From an uncultured Granulicella sp. (GTDB lineage Bacteria; Acidobacteriota; Terriglobia; Terriglobales; Acidobacteriaceae): 35,789 bases of DNA. The notes under the pieces were generated by a model. It had not been told where the DNA came from and searched no databases. It saw only the letters and a program-made list of their open reading frames with translations. The stretch is from positions 1 to 35,789 of the forward strand of contig CALMON010000102.1 of assembly GCA_937871785.1 (NCBI GenBank), written 5' to 3'. The position numbers and the translations under genes were made by a program. The stretch's first letter is position 1, and every line of letters starts with the position of its first letter. Positions 14,608 to 22,567 of this stretch are shown here, in pieces.

Positions 14608-15450
14608 TCACGCCTGGCTGTAAAACTGAGCGATGTTGCGGAATTTGCGGTACCGCTCTTCAAGCAGGGTATCTATGGGGAGACCACGAAGCCTCGTGAA
14701 GTGCTCCACAAGTCGGGCGTCGAGCAGCTTCATGGCTTCCGCAGGGTCAGCCTGCGTGCCGCCGGCGGGTTCTGGAATGACGTCGTCCACACAGCCGAAA
14801 GCCTTCACGTCGACCGCGGTATAGCGCAAGGCCACGGCCGCCTGTTGCTTCTTGCCGGCGTCTTTCCACATGATGCTGGCGCAGCCTTCGGGCGAAATTA
14901 CCGAATAAATCGCGTTTTCGAGCATCAACACGCGATCCGTCACCGCCAGCGCCAAGGCCCCGCCGGAACCGCCTTCGCCCGTGATCGTCGCGATGGTGGG
15001 CACACGCAGCCGCGACATTTCAAGCAGGTTGCGGGCGATTGCTTCACCCTGACCGCGCTCTTCCGCACCCAGGCCGGGGTTGGCTCCGGCCAGGTCGATG
15101 AAGGTAAATATCGGACGGCCGAATTTTTCCGCGATCCGCATGGCGCGCAGAGCTTTGCGGTAGCCTTCAGGGTCTGGAGAGCCGAATTTCCGCGCGACAC
15201 GCTCTTTCAGCGTGCGGCCTTTCAGGTTGCCGACCACGAGCACCGGTTCGCCGTGAAAGCACGCCATACCCGCGGCCATGGCGGCATCGTCGCCAAACTG
15301 CCGGTCGCCGTGAATCTCGCTGAAGTCGGTGAACAGGGCTTCGATATAGTCCATGGGATAAGGACGTTGTGGATGCCGCGCCATTTCGGTTTTTACCCAC
15401 GCTTCGGGTACGGGAGCGTCTTGCGGCTTCTGCTGAGGAGTTTCTGCCAT
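14608..15450 (-). CDS. accA: AccA, acetyl-CoA carboxylase carboxyltransferase alpha
   Basis: The 280-residue product contains the AccA blocks. These are ARHPQRPYPMDYI (24-36), EIHGDRQFGDD (45-55), PEGYRKALRAM (94-104), FIDLAGANPGLGAEERGQGEAIARN (116-140) and GEGGSGGALALAVTDRVLMLENAIYSVISPEGCASIMWKD (163-202). It transfers carboxylate from carboxybiotin to acetyl-CoA with AccD in the first step of fatty-acid synthesis. At 280 residues it is shorter than the usual 315-320 because the N-terminal helical segment is reduced. AccB, AccC and AccD are not in view. BioY elsewhere in the window supplies the same cofactor, but this is not evidence of linkage. Confidence 0.95.
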   Translation of the reverse strand: MAETPQQKPQDAPVPEAWVKTEMARHPQRPYPMDYIEALFTDFSEIHGDRQFGDDAAMAAGMACFHGEPVLVVGNLKGRTLKERVARKFGSPDPEGYRKALRAMRIAEKFGRPIFTFIDLAGANPGLGAEERGQGEAIARNLLEMSRLRVPTIATITGEGGSGGALALAVTDRVLMLENAIYSVISPEGCASIMWKDAGKKQQAAVALRYTAVDVKAFGCVDDVIPEPAGGTQADPAEAMKLLDARLVEHFTRLRGLPIDTLLEERYRKFRNIAQFYSQA

Positions 15451-15489
15451 CGGTTCTTCCAGCTACGATTGTATGCGAAGACGAGGGGC

Positions 15490-15924
15490 TTATCGGCGCA
15501 GCAACGCCGGCCAGGAAAGATCGTACGACTGCCGCCCAAAGACGAGCACGGCCAGCACCAGGCCATAAACCATCTGCTGCCCGGCGGCATTCCAGTCCTG
15601 CTTCATGGTCACGCCGAACATGAGCACAAACATCAGCAGAAACGCTGCGAGAAGCGCCCATCGTGTGGCGAGGCCGAGCAGAAGCAGCGCTCCGGCGCAG
15701 ACCTCGACCCAGGGGATCACATAGCCTGTGCCCAGCGTCAGCGACGCCGGCAGCGGCGATCCGGCCATCGACTTGACCATGCCCTGCGCGAAGCCGGGAA
15801 GGTGCGTCCCGGTAAAAATGCGCGCAAAGCCGTGGCCGAAAAAGTCGAAGCCAGTCAGGACCCGGAGCAAGAGGTACGCATGACGCCGTTCGGCGGATAC
15901 GGGAGGCAGAGGCGACATGTCCAT
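15490..15924 (-). CDS. DoxX-family membrane protein
   Basis: The 144-residue product has four hydrophobic segments and DoxX-type features: LLLRVLTGFDFFGHGFARI near the N-terminus (about 17-35), then VIPWVEVCAGALLLLGLATRWA (about 70-91). A final segment ends in a short basic tail. DoxX proteins are small inner-membrane proteins; some are linked to quinone-dependent oxidation or thiol stress, but this member's role is unknown. I chose the ATG at 15924. An in-frame GTG at 16062 would add a hydrophilic stretch with no family likeness and no Shine-Dalgarno. It lies between dnaE and accA. Confidence 0.8.
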   Translation of the reverse strand: MDMSPLPPVSAERRHAYLLLRVLTGFDFFGHGFARIFTGTHLPGFAQGMVKSMAGSPLPASLTLGTGYVIPWVEVCAGALLLLGLATRWALLAAFLLMFVLMFGVTMKQDWNAAGQQMVYGLVLAVLVFGRQSYDLSWPALLRR

Positions 15925-16068
15925 GCTGCGGTTACGAGCCGGAAGAGACAAGAGTCTCAGATGGTGCAAAGCCGATTCCACTTCAGCGACGTCTAGCCGA
16001 TGCCGCGCGATGTGCCAGAGGTTCTCAGCGTCCCACCCAACTCCACTGCAGCACTCGCTCACCGGGGG

Positions 16069-19000
16069 CTAGTTCACCACCTGGACTGCCCCGGCTCCGA
16101 CCAGCCCTTCTACCTGTTCGATGAACGCCACATCGGCGGCGACCGCGAAGCCTTGCGGCTCGAGCACCGCGCAGAATGCGCCCGGCTCTTCCAGGTTCAG
16201 CATGATCCTCCCCGCCCCGGGGGACGCCAGAAAGAGAGCATGCAGCTTGTCGAGCAGCTTGGCGTCCGGCGAATGGAGCGGCACCTTGATCCGAAGTGCT
16301 TCCGGCAGCTTGATCCTGATGTCCTCGAGCGCCTGGATGCTGGACACCGCCAGCTTCGGTGCCGAGTCCTCTTCCCCACGCAACGACCCGCGGATCACGA
16401 CCGGAACGTCGATTTTCAGCTTTTCCGCCAGCTTTTCGTAGCTCTGCGGGAACGCGATCAGTTCAATCTTGCCCAGCGTGTCTTCCAGACACGCCTGCGC
16501 ATACATTTCTCCCGAGCGCTTGGACTTCGCCACCTTGAGCCCGGTGATCACGCCGGCGATCGAGATTTCGTTCTGCGGCTCGGCGCGCCCGCGGCTGAAA
16601 ACCACCGGCTCCGGCTTCATCTCGCACGCCGTCACGGTGTCCAGGACCTTCAGGTTGCGCAGCTTTTCGCGGTACTTGTCCAAAGGGTGGCCGGAAACGA
16701 AGAAGCCCAGCACGTCCTTTTCGTTCTGCAGCCGCGTATGCTCGTCCCAGTCGGGCGCGGCCGGCAGGGCCTGCGGCTTCGCGCCGGCTGCGGGGACATC
16801 GTCGAAAATGCCGAACAGCCCGTGCTGCCCTGCAGCCGCGTCGCGCTGCGCTTTTTGCGACTGCTCAATCGCTTTATCGAGCGCGGCAAAAACCTGCGAG
16901 CGCTTGCCGAAGCTGTCGAGCGCGCCTGACTTGCAGAGCGACTCCAGCACGCGCTTGTTCAGCAGGCGCAGATCGACTTTTTCGCAGAACTCCCACAGCG
17001 ACACGAACCCGGACTTTCCCGCCGCCTGCAATTCGTTGCGGGCCGTGACGACCGACTCGATCGCGTTGTGACCGACGTTTTTGATCGCGCCCATGCCGAA
17101 GCGAATCGTGTCTCCCACCGGAGTAAACGTCGCGGCCGACACTTGCACGTCCGGCGGCACGACGCCTATTCCGAGTTCGCGGCACTCGCTGATGTACTTG
17201 ACCACATTTTCGGGCTTCGAGGTTTCGGACGTCAGCAGCGCCGCCATGAACTCTACCGGGTAATGCGTCTTCAGCCAGGCCGTGTGGTACGCCAGCAGCG
17301 AGTATGCCGCCGAGTGCGATTTGTTGAAGCCGTAGCCGGCGAATTTTGCCATCTGGTCGAAGATCTCGCCAGCCGCGGCCTTCGGAAACTTCCGCTCCGC
17401 CGCGCCCTTCAGAAAAATTTCGCGCTGCTTTTCCATCTCGGCCGCGTCTTTTTTGCCCATCGCCCGGCGCAGCAGATCGGCGCCGCCCAGCGAGTAGCCG
17501 CCGATGACATTCGAAATCTGCATCACCTGCTCCTGGTACACCATGACGCCCAGCGTTTCGCGCAGCAGCGGCTCAAGCTCCGGCAGGGTGTATTCGACCG
17601 GGCTGCGGCCCCATTTGCGCTCGATGAAGTCGTCGATCATGCCCATCGGCCCGGGACGGTAGAGCGCGTTCAACGCGGTCAGATGCTCGATGGAGTTCGG
17701 CTTGTAGCGGCGCAGAACGTCGCGCATACCGCCGGACTCGAACTGAAACACGCCACTGGTCAGCGCGCGGTGGAACACCTTCTCAAACACGTTCTGGTCG
17801 TCGAGCGGGATCGTCGCCATATCGACCTTTGCGCCGCGATTGGACTCGATCAGTTTCAGGCAGTCGTCGATCACGGTCAGGGTCGTCAGACCGAGGAAGT
17901 CCATCTTCAGCAGACCCATCTTTTCGACGGCCTTCATGTCGTAGCTGGTGACAATGGCCTCATCCTTGGTGCGCGTCACCGGGACGAGTTCAGTGAGCGG
18001 CTGCGGCGCGATCACCACACCGGCGGCATGGACGCCTGCGCCGCGCACCAGGCCTTCGAGCCGCAGGGCCGTGTCGATCAGCTCGCGAATTTTCGGGTCC
18101 TCATAGGCAGCGGCAAGCGGCGGAGAATCCTTCAGCGCCTGCTCGATGGTGATGCCGATGGTCGGCGGGATCAGCTTGGCGATGCGGTCGACCTCGCCGT
18201 ACGGCATGTCCAAGGCACGACCGACATCCTTGATCGCGGCTTTGGCAGCCATGGTGTTGAACGTGATGATCTGCGCGACCTGGTCCGTGCCGTACTTGCG
18301 GCGGACATACTCGATCACCTCGCCGCGCCGATTCATGCAAAAGTCGATATCGATATCCGGCATCGAAATGCGCTCCGGATTCAGGAAGCGCTCGAACAGC
18401 AGCTCGTTCTGGAGCGGATCGATGTCCGTGATGCCGAGCACGAACGCCACCAGCGACCCAGCCGCCGACCCACGCCCCGGGCCCACCGGAATGTTCTGCT
18501 CGCGGGCGTAGCGGATGAAGTCCCACACGATCATGAAGTAGCCGGGGAACTTCATTTCGACGATGGTCTTGATCTCGCGGGTCAGCCGGGCCTCGTAGTC
18601 GGCCAGCGACTTCTTCATGATGCCGCTGCTCTCGAGGTGGCGAACGGTCGTCTGGAGCCGCCACTGCCAGCCCTCGCGGCACACCTGTTCGAAATACGTG
18701 TCGAGCGTCTGGCCTGCCGGCACCTCGAAATCCGGAAACGGGTTCGCTACCTTCTTCATCTCAAGGTTGCAGCGCTCGGGAAACTGCATGGTTCCACTGA
18801 CCACATGCGGAGCGTGCGCAAACAGCCGGGCCATCTCGTCCGCGCTCTTGATGTAGAACTCGTTGGTGTCGAACTTGAAGCGCTTGGGGTCGTTCATGCT
18901 GCCGGCCGTCTGCACGCACAACAAAATTTCGTGCGCGCGGGAGTCGTCGCCACCAATGTAATGTGAATCGTTGGTCGCGATCAGCGGGATGTTCAGGTCC

Positions 19001-19584
19001 TGTTCGAGCCGGAACATCGCCTCCGTCACCTTTTTGTCGGGCTCCAGCCCGTGGTCCTGAATTTCCAGGAAGTAGTTTCCCCGCCCGAACATTTCCTCAT
19101 AAAACCCGGCCGACTTCTTGGCAGCCTCATAGTCGTCTTTCATGAGGTGCTGCGAGACTTCCCCGGCCAGGCAGCCCGAAAAGCCGATCAGCCCGGTGGT
19201 GTGTTTCGCGAGGAAGCTCTTGGACACCCTGGGCTTCTTGTAGAAGCCGTGCAGCGCCGCTTCGCTGGTCAGGCGAACGAGGTTCCGGTACCCTTCTTCG
19301 TTCTCCGCAAGCACCAGCATATGGTTGTATTTGTCGCCTTCGCCGGGAGCGCGATGGTCTTCGTTTTGACATACATACAGCTCGCAACCGAGAATCGGCT
19401 TGAGGTCTTTCTTCTTCAGGGCGTCGAAGAAATGCACCGCGCCGTAGATATTGCCGTGGTCGGTCATCGCCGCCGACGTTTGACCGAGCTTCTGGAGGTG
19501 CTTGGCTAACTTGTCGACGTCGCAGGCGCCGTCCAGAAGCGAATAGTCGGTGTGCAAATGAAGGTGGGTGAACTCTGCGGCCAT
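16069..19584 (-). CDS. dnaE: DnaE, DNA polymerase III alpha subunit
   Basis: The 1,171-residue replicative polymerase begins with the PHP domain (THLHLHTDYSLLDGA, 6-20; AMTDHGNIYGA, about 39-49). The Pol III palm carries GPGRGSAAGSLVAF (about 367-380) and PDIDIDFCMNRR (about 407-418), which holds the first catalytic aspartates. A helix-hairpin-helix region and an OB-fold segment follow (ISIAGVITGLKV, about 1005). The C-terminus is short. The length matches DnaE1-type enzymes. The start is the ATG just before FTHLHLHTDYS. It is transcribed after the PP2C gene with a 74-base gap. No frameshift is seen. Confidence 0.97.
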   Translation of the reverse strand: MAAEFTHLHLHTDYSLLDGACDVDKLAKHLQKLGQTSAAMTDHGNIYGAVHFFDALKKKDLKPILGCELYVCQNEDHRAPGEGDKYNHMLVLAENEEGYRNLVRLTSEAALHGFYKKPRVSKSFLAKHTTGLIGFSGCLAGEVSQHLMKDDYEAAKKSAGFYEEMFGRGNYFLEIQDHGLEPDKKVTEAMFRLEQDLNIPLIATNDSHYIGGDDSRAHEILLCVQTAGSMNDPKRFKFDTNEFYIKSADEMARLFAHAPHVVSGTMQFPERCNLEMKKVANPFPDFEVPAGQTLDTYFEQVCREGWQWRLQTTVRHLESSGIMKKSLADYEARLTREIKTIVEMKFPGYFMIVWDFIRYAREQNIPVGPGRGSAAGSLVAFVLGITDIDPLQNELLFERFLNPERISMPDIDIDFCMNRRGEVIEYVRRKYGTDQVAQIITFNTMAAKAAIKDVGRALDMPYGEVDRIAKLIPPTIGITIEQALKDSPPLAAAYEDPKIRELIDTALRLEGLVRGAGVHAAGVVIAPQPLTELVPVTRTKDEAIVTSYDMKAVEKMGLLKMDFLGLTTLTVIDDCLKLIESNRGAKVDMATIPLDDQNVFEKVFHRALTSGVFQFESGGMRDVLRRYKPNSIEHLTALNALYRPGPMGMIDDFIERKWGRSPVEYTLPELEPLLRETLGVMVYQEQVMQISNVIGGYSLGGADLLRRAMGKKDAAEMEKQREIFLKGAAERKFPKAAAGEIFDQMAKFAGYGFNKSHSAAYSLLAYHTAWLKTHYPVEFMAALLTSETSKPENVVKYISECRELGIGVVPPDVQVSAATFTPVGDTIRFGMGAIKNVGHNAIESVVTARNELQAAGKSGFVSLWEFCEKVDLRLLNKRVLESLCKSGALDSFGKRSQVFAALDKAIEQSQKAQRDAAAGQHGLFGIFDDVPAAGAKPQALPAAPDWDEHTRLQNEKDVLGFFVSGHPLDKYREKLRNLKVLDTVTACEMKPEPVVFSRGRAEPQNEISIAGVITGLKVAKSKRSGEMYAQACLEDTLGKIELIAFPQSYEKLAEKLKIDVPVVIRGSLRGEEDSAPKLAVSSIQALEDIRIKLPEALRIKVPLHSPDAKLLDKLHALFLASPGAGRIMLNLEEPGAFCAVLEPQGFAVAADVAFIEQVEGLVGAGAVQVVN

Positions 19585-19658
19585 CCGTCTAGTTTACGTC
19601 TCGGGGCCAGACAGCCGGTGTGAGGAAAACCGGTCACAGAACCTGCGGGAGCCTGGCC

Positions 19659-20441
19659 CTACTGCACAGCGATTTGCAGCAGCACGCAGGTCACGTTGTC
19701 GAGACCCCCGCGGTCGAGCGCAAGGTTCACCAGCCAGTCGCAGTGCTCCTGCAATTTCTCCGTTTCGCACTTGGCGCAGTCGGGCATCAGCGCCGCGATC
19801 TCCTCATCGGTGACGTGCCGCATCAAGCCGTCGGAAGCCAGCAGCGCGAAATCACCGTCTTCGAGATCCACCCCGTACAGGTCGGCGTCCACGGCGTCGT
19901 CGATGCCGATCGCCCGCGTGATCACCGAGTGCAACTGCGACGCGTCGGCCTGCGCCCGCGTCAGAACCCCGGCGCGCACCTGCTCGTCCAGAAACGAGTG
20001 GTCCGTCGTCAACTGCGAGCAGACGCCATCGCGCAACAAATACGCGCGGCTGTCGCCAACGTTGACCAGCAGCAGCCGGCGTCCGCCCACCGCCGCTGCG
20101 ACCAGAGTCGTCCCCATGCCCTGCAGCTCGGGCGCTTCGAGCGAACGGGCGCGCACGCGCTGGTTGGCGGCCATGGCGGCGTGAAAAAGGGCGTCTTTGG
20201 CCTGTTCGGCGGCTCCCGTGCAGGCGCTAACGTGCGATGTATCGATCACCCGCGCCGCCCGATAGGACTCGACAAAGGCCTCCGCCGCGAGCTCCGCCGC
20301 GACCTCGCCACCGGCGGCCCCGCCCATGCCGTCGCATACCAGAAAAAGCCGAAGATCGCTTTCGACGCGATAGGTGTCCTGGTTTTTGCGGCGAACGCGC
20401 CCGATATCGGTCTGCGCCGCCACCGTTACACCCAAAGCCAA
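19659..20441 (-). CDS. PP2C-type serine/threonine phosphatase
   Basis: The 260-residue product has all PP2C metal-binding motifs: RRKNQD (17-22), VCDGMGGAAGGEVAA (about 35-49), MGTTLVAA (about 108-115), NVGDSRAYLL, SDGLMRHVTDEEI and GGLDNVT near the end. Manganese-dependent phosphatases of this size usually reverse Hanks-type Ser/Thr kinase signalling; no kinase gene is adjacent. Translation starts at a TTG (20441), supported by GAAGGAGAG about 5-12 bases upstream. A run with Cys (DCAKCETEK, about 223-231) is unusual but of unknown meaning. It appears to be the first gene of the long minus-strand block. Confidence 0.93.
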   Translation of the reverse strand: MALGVTVAAQTDIGRVRRKNQDTYRVESDLRLFLVCDGMGGAAGGEVAAELAAEAFVESYRAARVIDTSHVSACTGAAEQAKDALFHAAMAANQRVRARSLEAPELQGMGTTLVAAAVGGRRLLLVNVGDSRAYLLRDGVCSQLTTDHSFLDEQVRAGVLTRAQADASQLHSVITRAIGIDDAVDADLYGVDLEDGDFALLASDGLMRHVTDEEIAALMPDCAKCETEKLQEHCDWLVNLALDRGGLDNVTCVLLQIAVQ

Positions 20442-20594
20442 GCGACTCTCCTTCTCGATAGGCCTGCCCGAGACGAAGCTCAGGGCACGCGGTCACGGCG
20501 TCCTGTGGACAAGTATAGCGAGCGACGCCTCGAAACGCCTAGAAACACCTCCGGTGCAAACTGCGGTTTCGGCGAGCGGTCCTATACTTAGGAG

Positions 20595-21542
20595 ATGCCG
20601 CCGCTGCTTGCCTTCGAGCTTCCCGCGTTTCTCCTCGGGCTGCTGTTCGGCAGCTTCCTGAACGTCTGCATCTCGCGCCTGCCGTGGCACCAGAGCATCA
20701 GTACACCGCGCTCGCACTGCCCGCGCTGCCAGCATCCCATTCGGTGGTACGACAACATTCCTTTGTTGAGCTGGGTTGTACTGCGGGCGAAGTGCCGGGA
20801 CTGTGGGGCTACAATCCCGTGGCGGTACCCGCTGGTGGAGCTTGGAACCGCTCTGTGGTTTATGAACACGCTAGGCGTGTTCTGGGTGCGAGCACTGATT
20901 GAGCATAACGGTCAAGTGGGACTTTGGATGGAACAACGTATCCAGGCGCAATACTTTGCGGGCGGCGCGGCCCTCATCCTCGGCTTCCTCCTGATCGGTC
21001 TCCTTGTCATGGACTGGCAAACCCACACCCTGCCCGACGCCTTCACCCTCACCGGCATCGTCCTCGGCTTCCTGCTCGTCTGTACGCAGGCCATTTTCCT
21101 GCCCACGGGCGCCGAAGACATCCACCTGAACCCGACCACCCGCATGCGTATGCGCAGCCCGGGCAGCTTTATCGAACTCGGCAATGTCGCCGTTACCGGT
21201 CCTGAACACCTCGTCTTTGGCCGCGTGTTCGCGATCCTGGGCGCGGCGGCGATCCTTTGGAGCATCCGAGCAGGCTATAAAGCCGTTCGGCACCGCGAAG
21301 GCCTCGGTCTCGGTGACGTCAAGCTCCTCGCCATGATCGCGGCCTTCCTCGGCTTCTGGCCCGCCGTTCTGGCGCTGTTTGCCGGCTGCCTGCTGATTCT
21401 GCCCTGGGCCGCCTACCTGCTCGCCACGAAAAAAGCCGACCAGGCCACGCAGCTTCCTTTCGGCAGCTTTCTTTGCGCGGGTGGCCTGATCGCCGCGATC
21501 GCCGGCGAGCCGATCATCGCGTGGTACAGCCACCTATTGTGA
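20595..21542 (+). CDS. pilD: Prepilin peptidase (type IV leader peptidase, PilD/PulO)
   Basis: This 315-residue polytopic aspartic protease processes type IV pilin or type II secretion pseudopilin leaders and N-methylates them. It has GSFLNVCISRLP (19-30) and the cytoplasmic zinc-type CxxC pairs (42/45 and 67/70). The catalytic aspartates are in VMDWQTHTLPD (Asp 140) and GLGLGDVK (Asp 241). A 40-residue loop between the two Asp helices (about 170-205) is longer than usual. A GGAG run touches the ATG with no spacer, and a TATACT lies six bases before the start (20583-20588), so the mRNA may be leaderless. No pilus genes are adjacent. Confidence 0.93.
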   Translation: MPPLLAFELPAFLLGLLFGSFLNVCISRLPWHQSISTPRSHCPRCQHPIRWYDNIPLLSWVVLRAKCRDCGATIPWRYPLVELGTALWFMNTLGVFWVRALIEHNGQVGLWMEQRIQAQYFAGGAALILGFLLIGLLVMDWQTHTLPDAFTLTGIVLGFLLVCTQAIFLPTGAEDIHLNPTTRMRMRSPGSFIELGNVAVTGPEHLVFGRVFAILGAAAILWSIRAGYKAVRHREGLGLGDVKLLAMIAAFLGFWPAVLALFAGCLLILPWAAYLLATKKADQATQLPFGSFLCAGGLIAAIAGEPIIAWYSHLL

Positions 21543-21574
21543 GCGTCGGACTTCCGCGCCATCAACACCGCGTC

Positions 21575-21603
21575 TTGACTCTTGACCGCGACCCTCCTAC
21601 CCT
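21575..21603 (+). promoter_or_regulatory. Possible promoter of the nuo locus
   Basis: TTGACT (21575-21580), a 17-base spacer and TACCCT (21598-21603) precede nuoA. The -35 is good and the -10 is weak (3 of 6). The predicted start would leave a leader of about five bases. Read-through from the prepilin peptidase gene is the alternative. Confidence 0.25.
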
Positions 21604-21614
21604 CAAGACTGGCC

Positions 21615-22022
21615 ATGCAGACATACCCCTACATTTACCAGTACCTCCCTCTCGTCCTGCAGATCCTGGTCGCCATCGGCATGGCGAGCGGCATGGTGGC
21701 AGCGTCTTATTTTCTGGGCAAGCACAAGCGCTCGCGCACCAAGCTGAGCGCGTATGAATGCGGCATGGACCCAGTCGGCGACGCTCGCGGACGTTTCAGC
21801 GTCCGTTTCTATATGGTCGCCATGTTGTTCATTCTTTTCGATGTAGAAGCTGTCTTCATGCTTCCCTGGGCGGTCATTTACCGCCAGCTTCCCAGCATCA
21901 CCGGCTCACGCATGTTCGGTTTTTGGGAAATGTTCGTCTATATAGGGTTCGTGGGGGTAGGCCTGTTTTATGTCTGGAAGAAGGGCATCCTCAACTGGAC
22001 CAACGACCGGGCCGACCTGTAG
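21615..22022 (+). CDS. nuoA: NuoA, NADH-quinone oxidoreductase subunit A
   Basis: The 135-residue membrane subunit of complex I has three hydrophobic segments and the signature KLSAYECGMDPVGDARGRFSVRFYMVAMLFILFDVEAVFMLPW (about 43-85). That includes the YECG loop and the acidic FDVEAVF helix. NuoA packs next to NuoH and closes the quinone chamber. I chose the ATG at 21615; the frame is open to 21582. It opens the locus. The next gene is nuoC, 17 bases downstream, where nuoB would normally lie. Confidence 0.95.
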   Translation: MQTYPYIYQYLPLVLQILVAIGMASGMVAASYFLGKHKRSRTKLSAYECGMDPVGDARGRFSVRFYMVAMLFILFDVEAVFMLPWAVIYRQLPSITGSRMFGFWEMFVYIGFVGVGLFYVWKKGILNWTNDRADL

Positions 22023-22039
22023 CGCCCAGGAGATTCCGA

Positions 22040-22567
22040 ATGCCCGAAGACACGCAGAATACCCGCCCCATCAACGACACCGTGGCCACGCCGAAAGCGA
22101 TCTTCGGTAAAGACGCCGTGATGGAAGCCATGGCCGACCACATCGCCATCATGGGTCTCGGCCCGCTGATCGTCGACGCCAAGTGGGATCGTAAGGAACT
22201 TACCCTGACAGTAGCGGCGGGCACGGTCGTCAACGCGGCCAAGGCCGCCAAGGCTGCCGGCTACAATTTTCTTGAAGACGTGACCGCCGTCGACTGGTAC
22301 CCCACCGAGCCGCGTTTCCAGATCAGCTATTCCATGCTGAGTCACAGCTTTCGGCAGCGTTTGCGTGTGATTACGCGCCTGAACGAAGGCGAGCAGGTCG
22401 CTTCGATTACGGGCGTCTGGCCTTAGGCGAACTTTTACGAACGCGAAGTTTTCGACCTATTCGGCATCGCGTTCACCGGTCACCCGCGCCTCACCCGCAT
22501 CATGATGCCTGACAACTGGAAGGGCCACCCGCTACGCAAGGACTATCCCGTGGAGGGATACCGCTAA
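22040..22567 (+). pseudogene. nuoC: NuoC interrupted by an in-frame TAG
   Basis: The frame 22040-22567 would encode a 175-residue NuoC (30-kDa, NAD7/30-kDa-subunit partner in the peripheral arm). The first 128 codons fit: FLEDVTAVDWYPTEPRF and QRLRVITRLNEGEQVASITGVWP. A TAG at 22424-22426 follows directly. In the same frame it is followed by [20 protein letters not shown] and then [20 protein letters not shown], the family signature, ending at TAA 22565-22567. Without readthrough the product loses the signature. The reading frame on either side is otherwise intact, so a single substitution or sequencing error explains it. AGGAG precedes the ATG. nuoD starts on the next base after the TAA. Confidence 0.85.

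Noticed and set aside
17068-18966. A 632-codon plus-strand frame opposite dnaE
   Set aside because: dnaE is unmistakable; the antisense frame is rich in Arg, His and Val, as expected for a shadow.
22424-22426. Pyrrolysine or other programmed recoding at the nuoC TAG
   Set aside because: No pyl genes or recoding element are visible in the window, and pyrrolysine is not known in NuoC; ordinary mutation or error is simpler.
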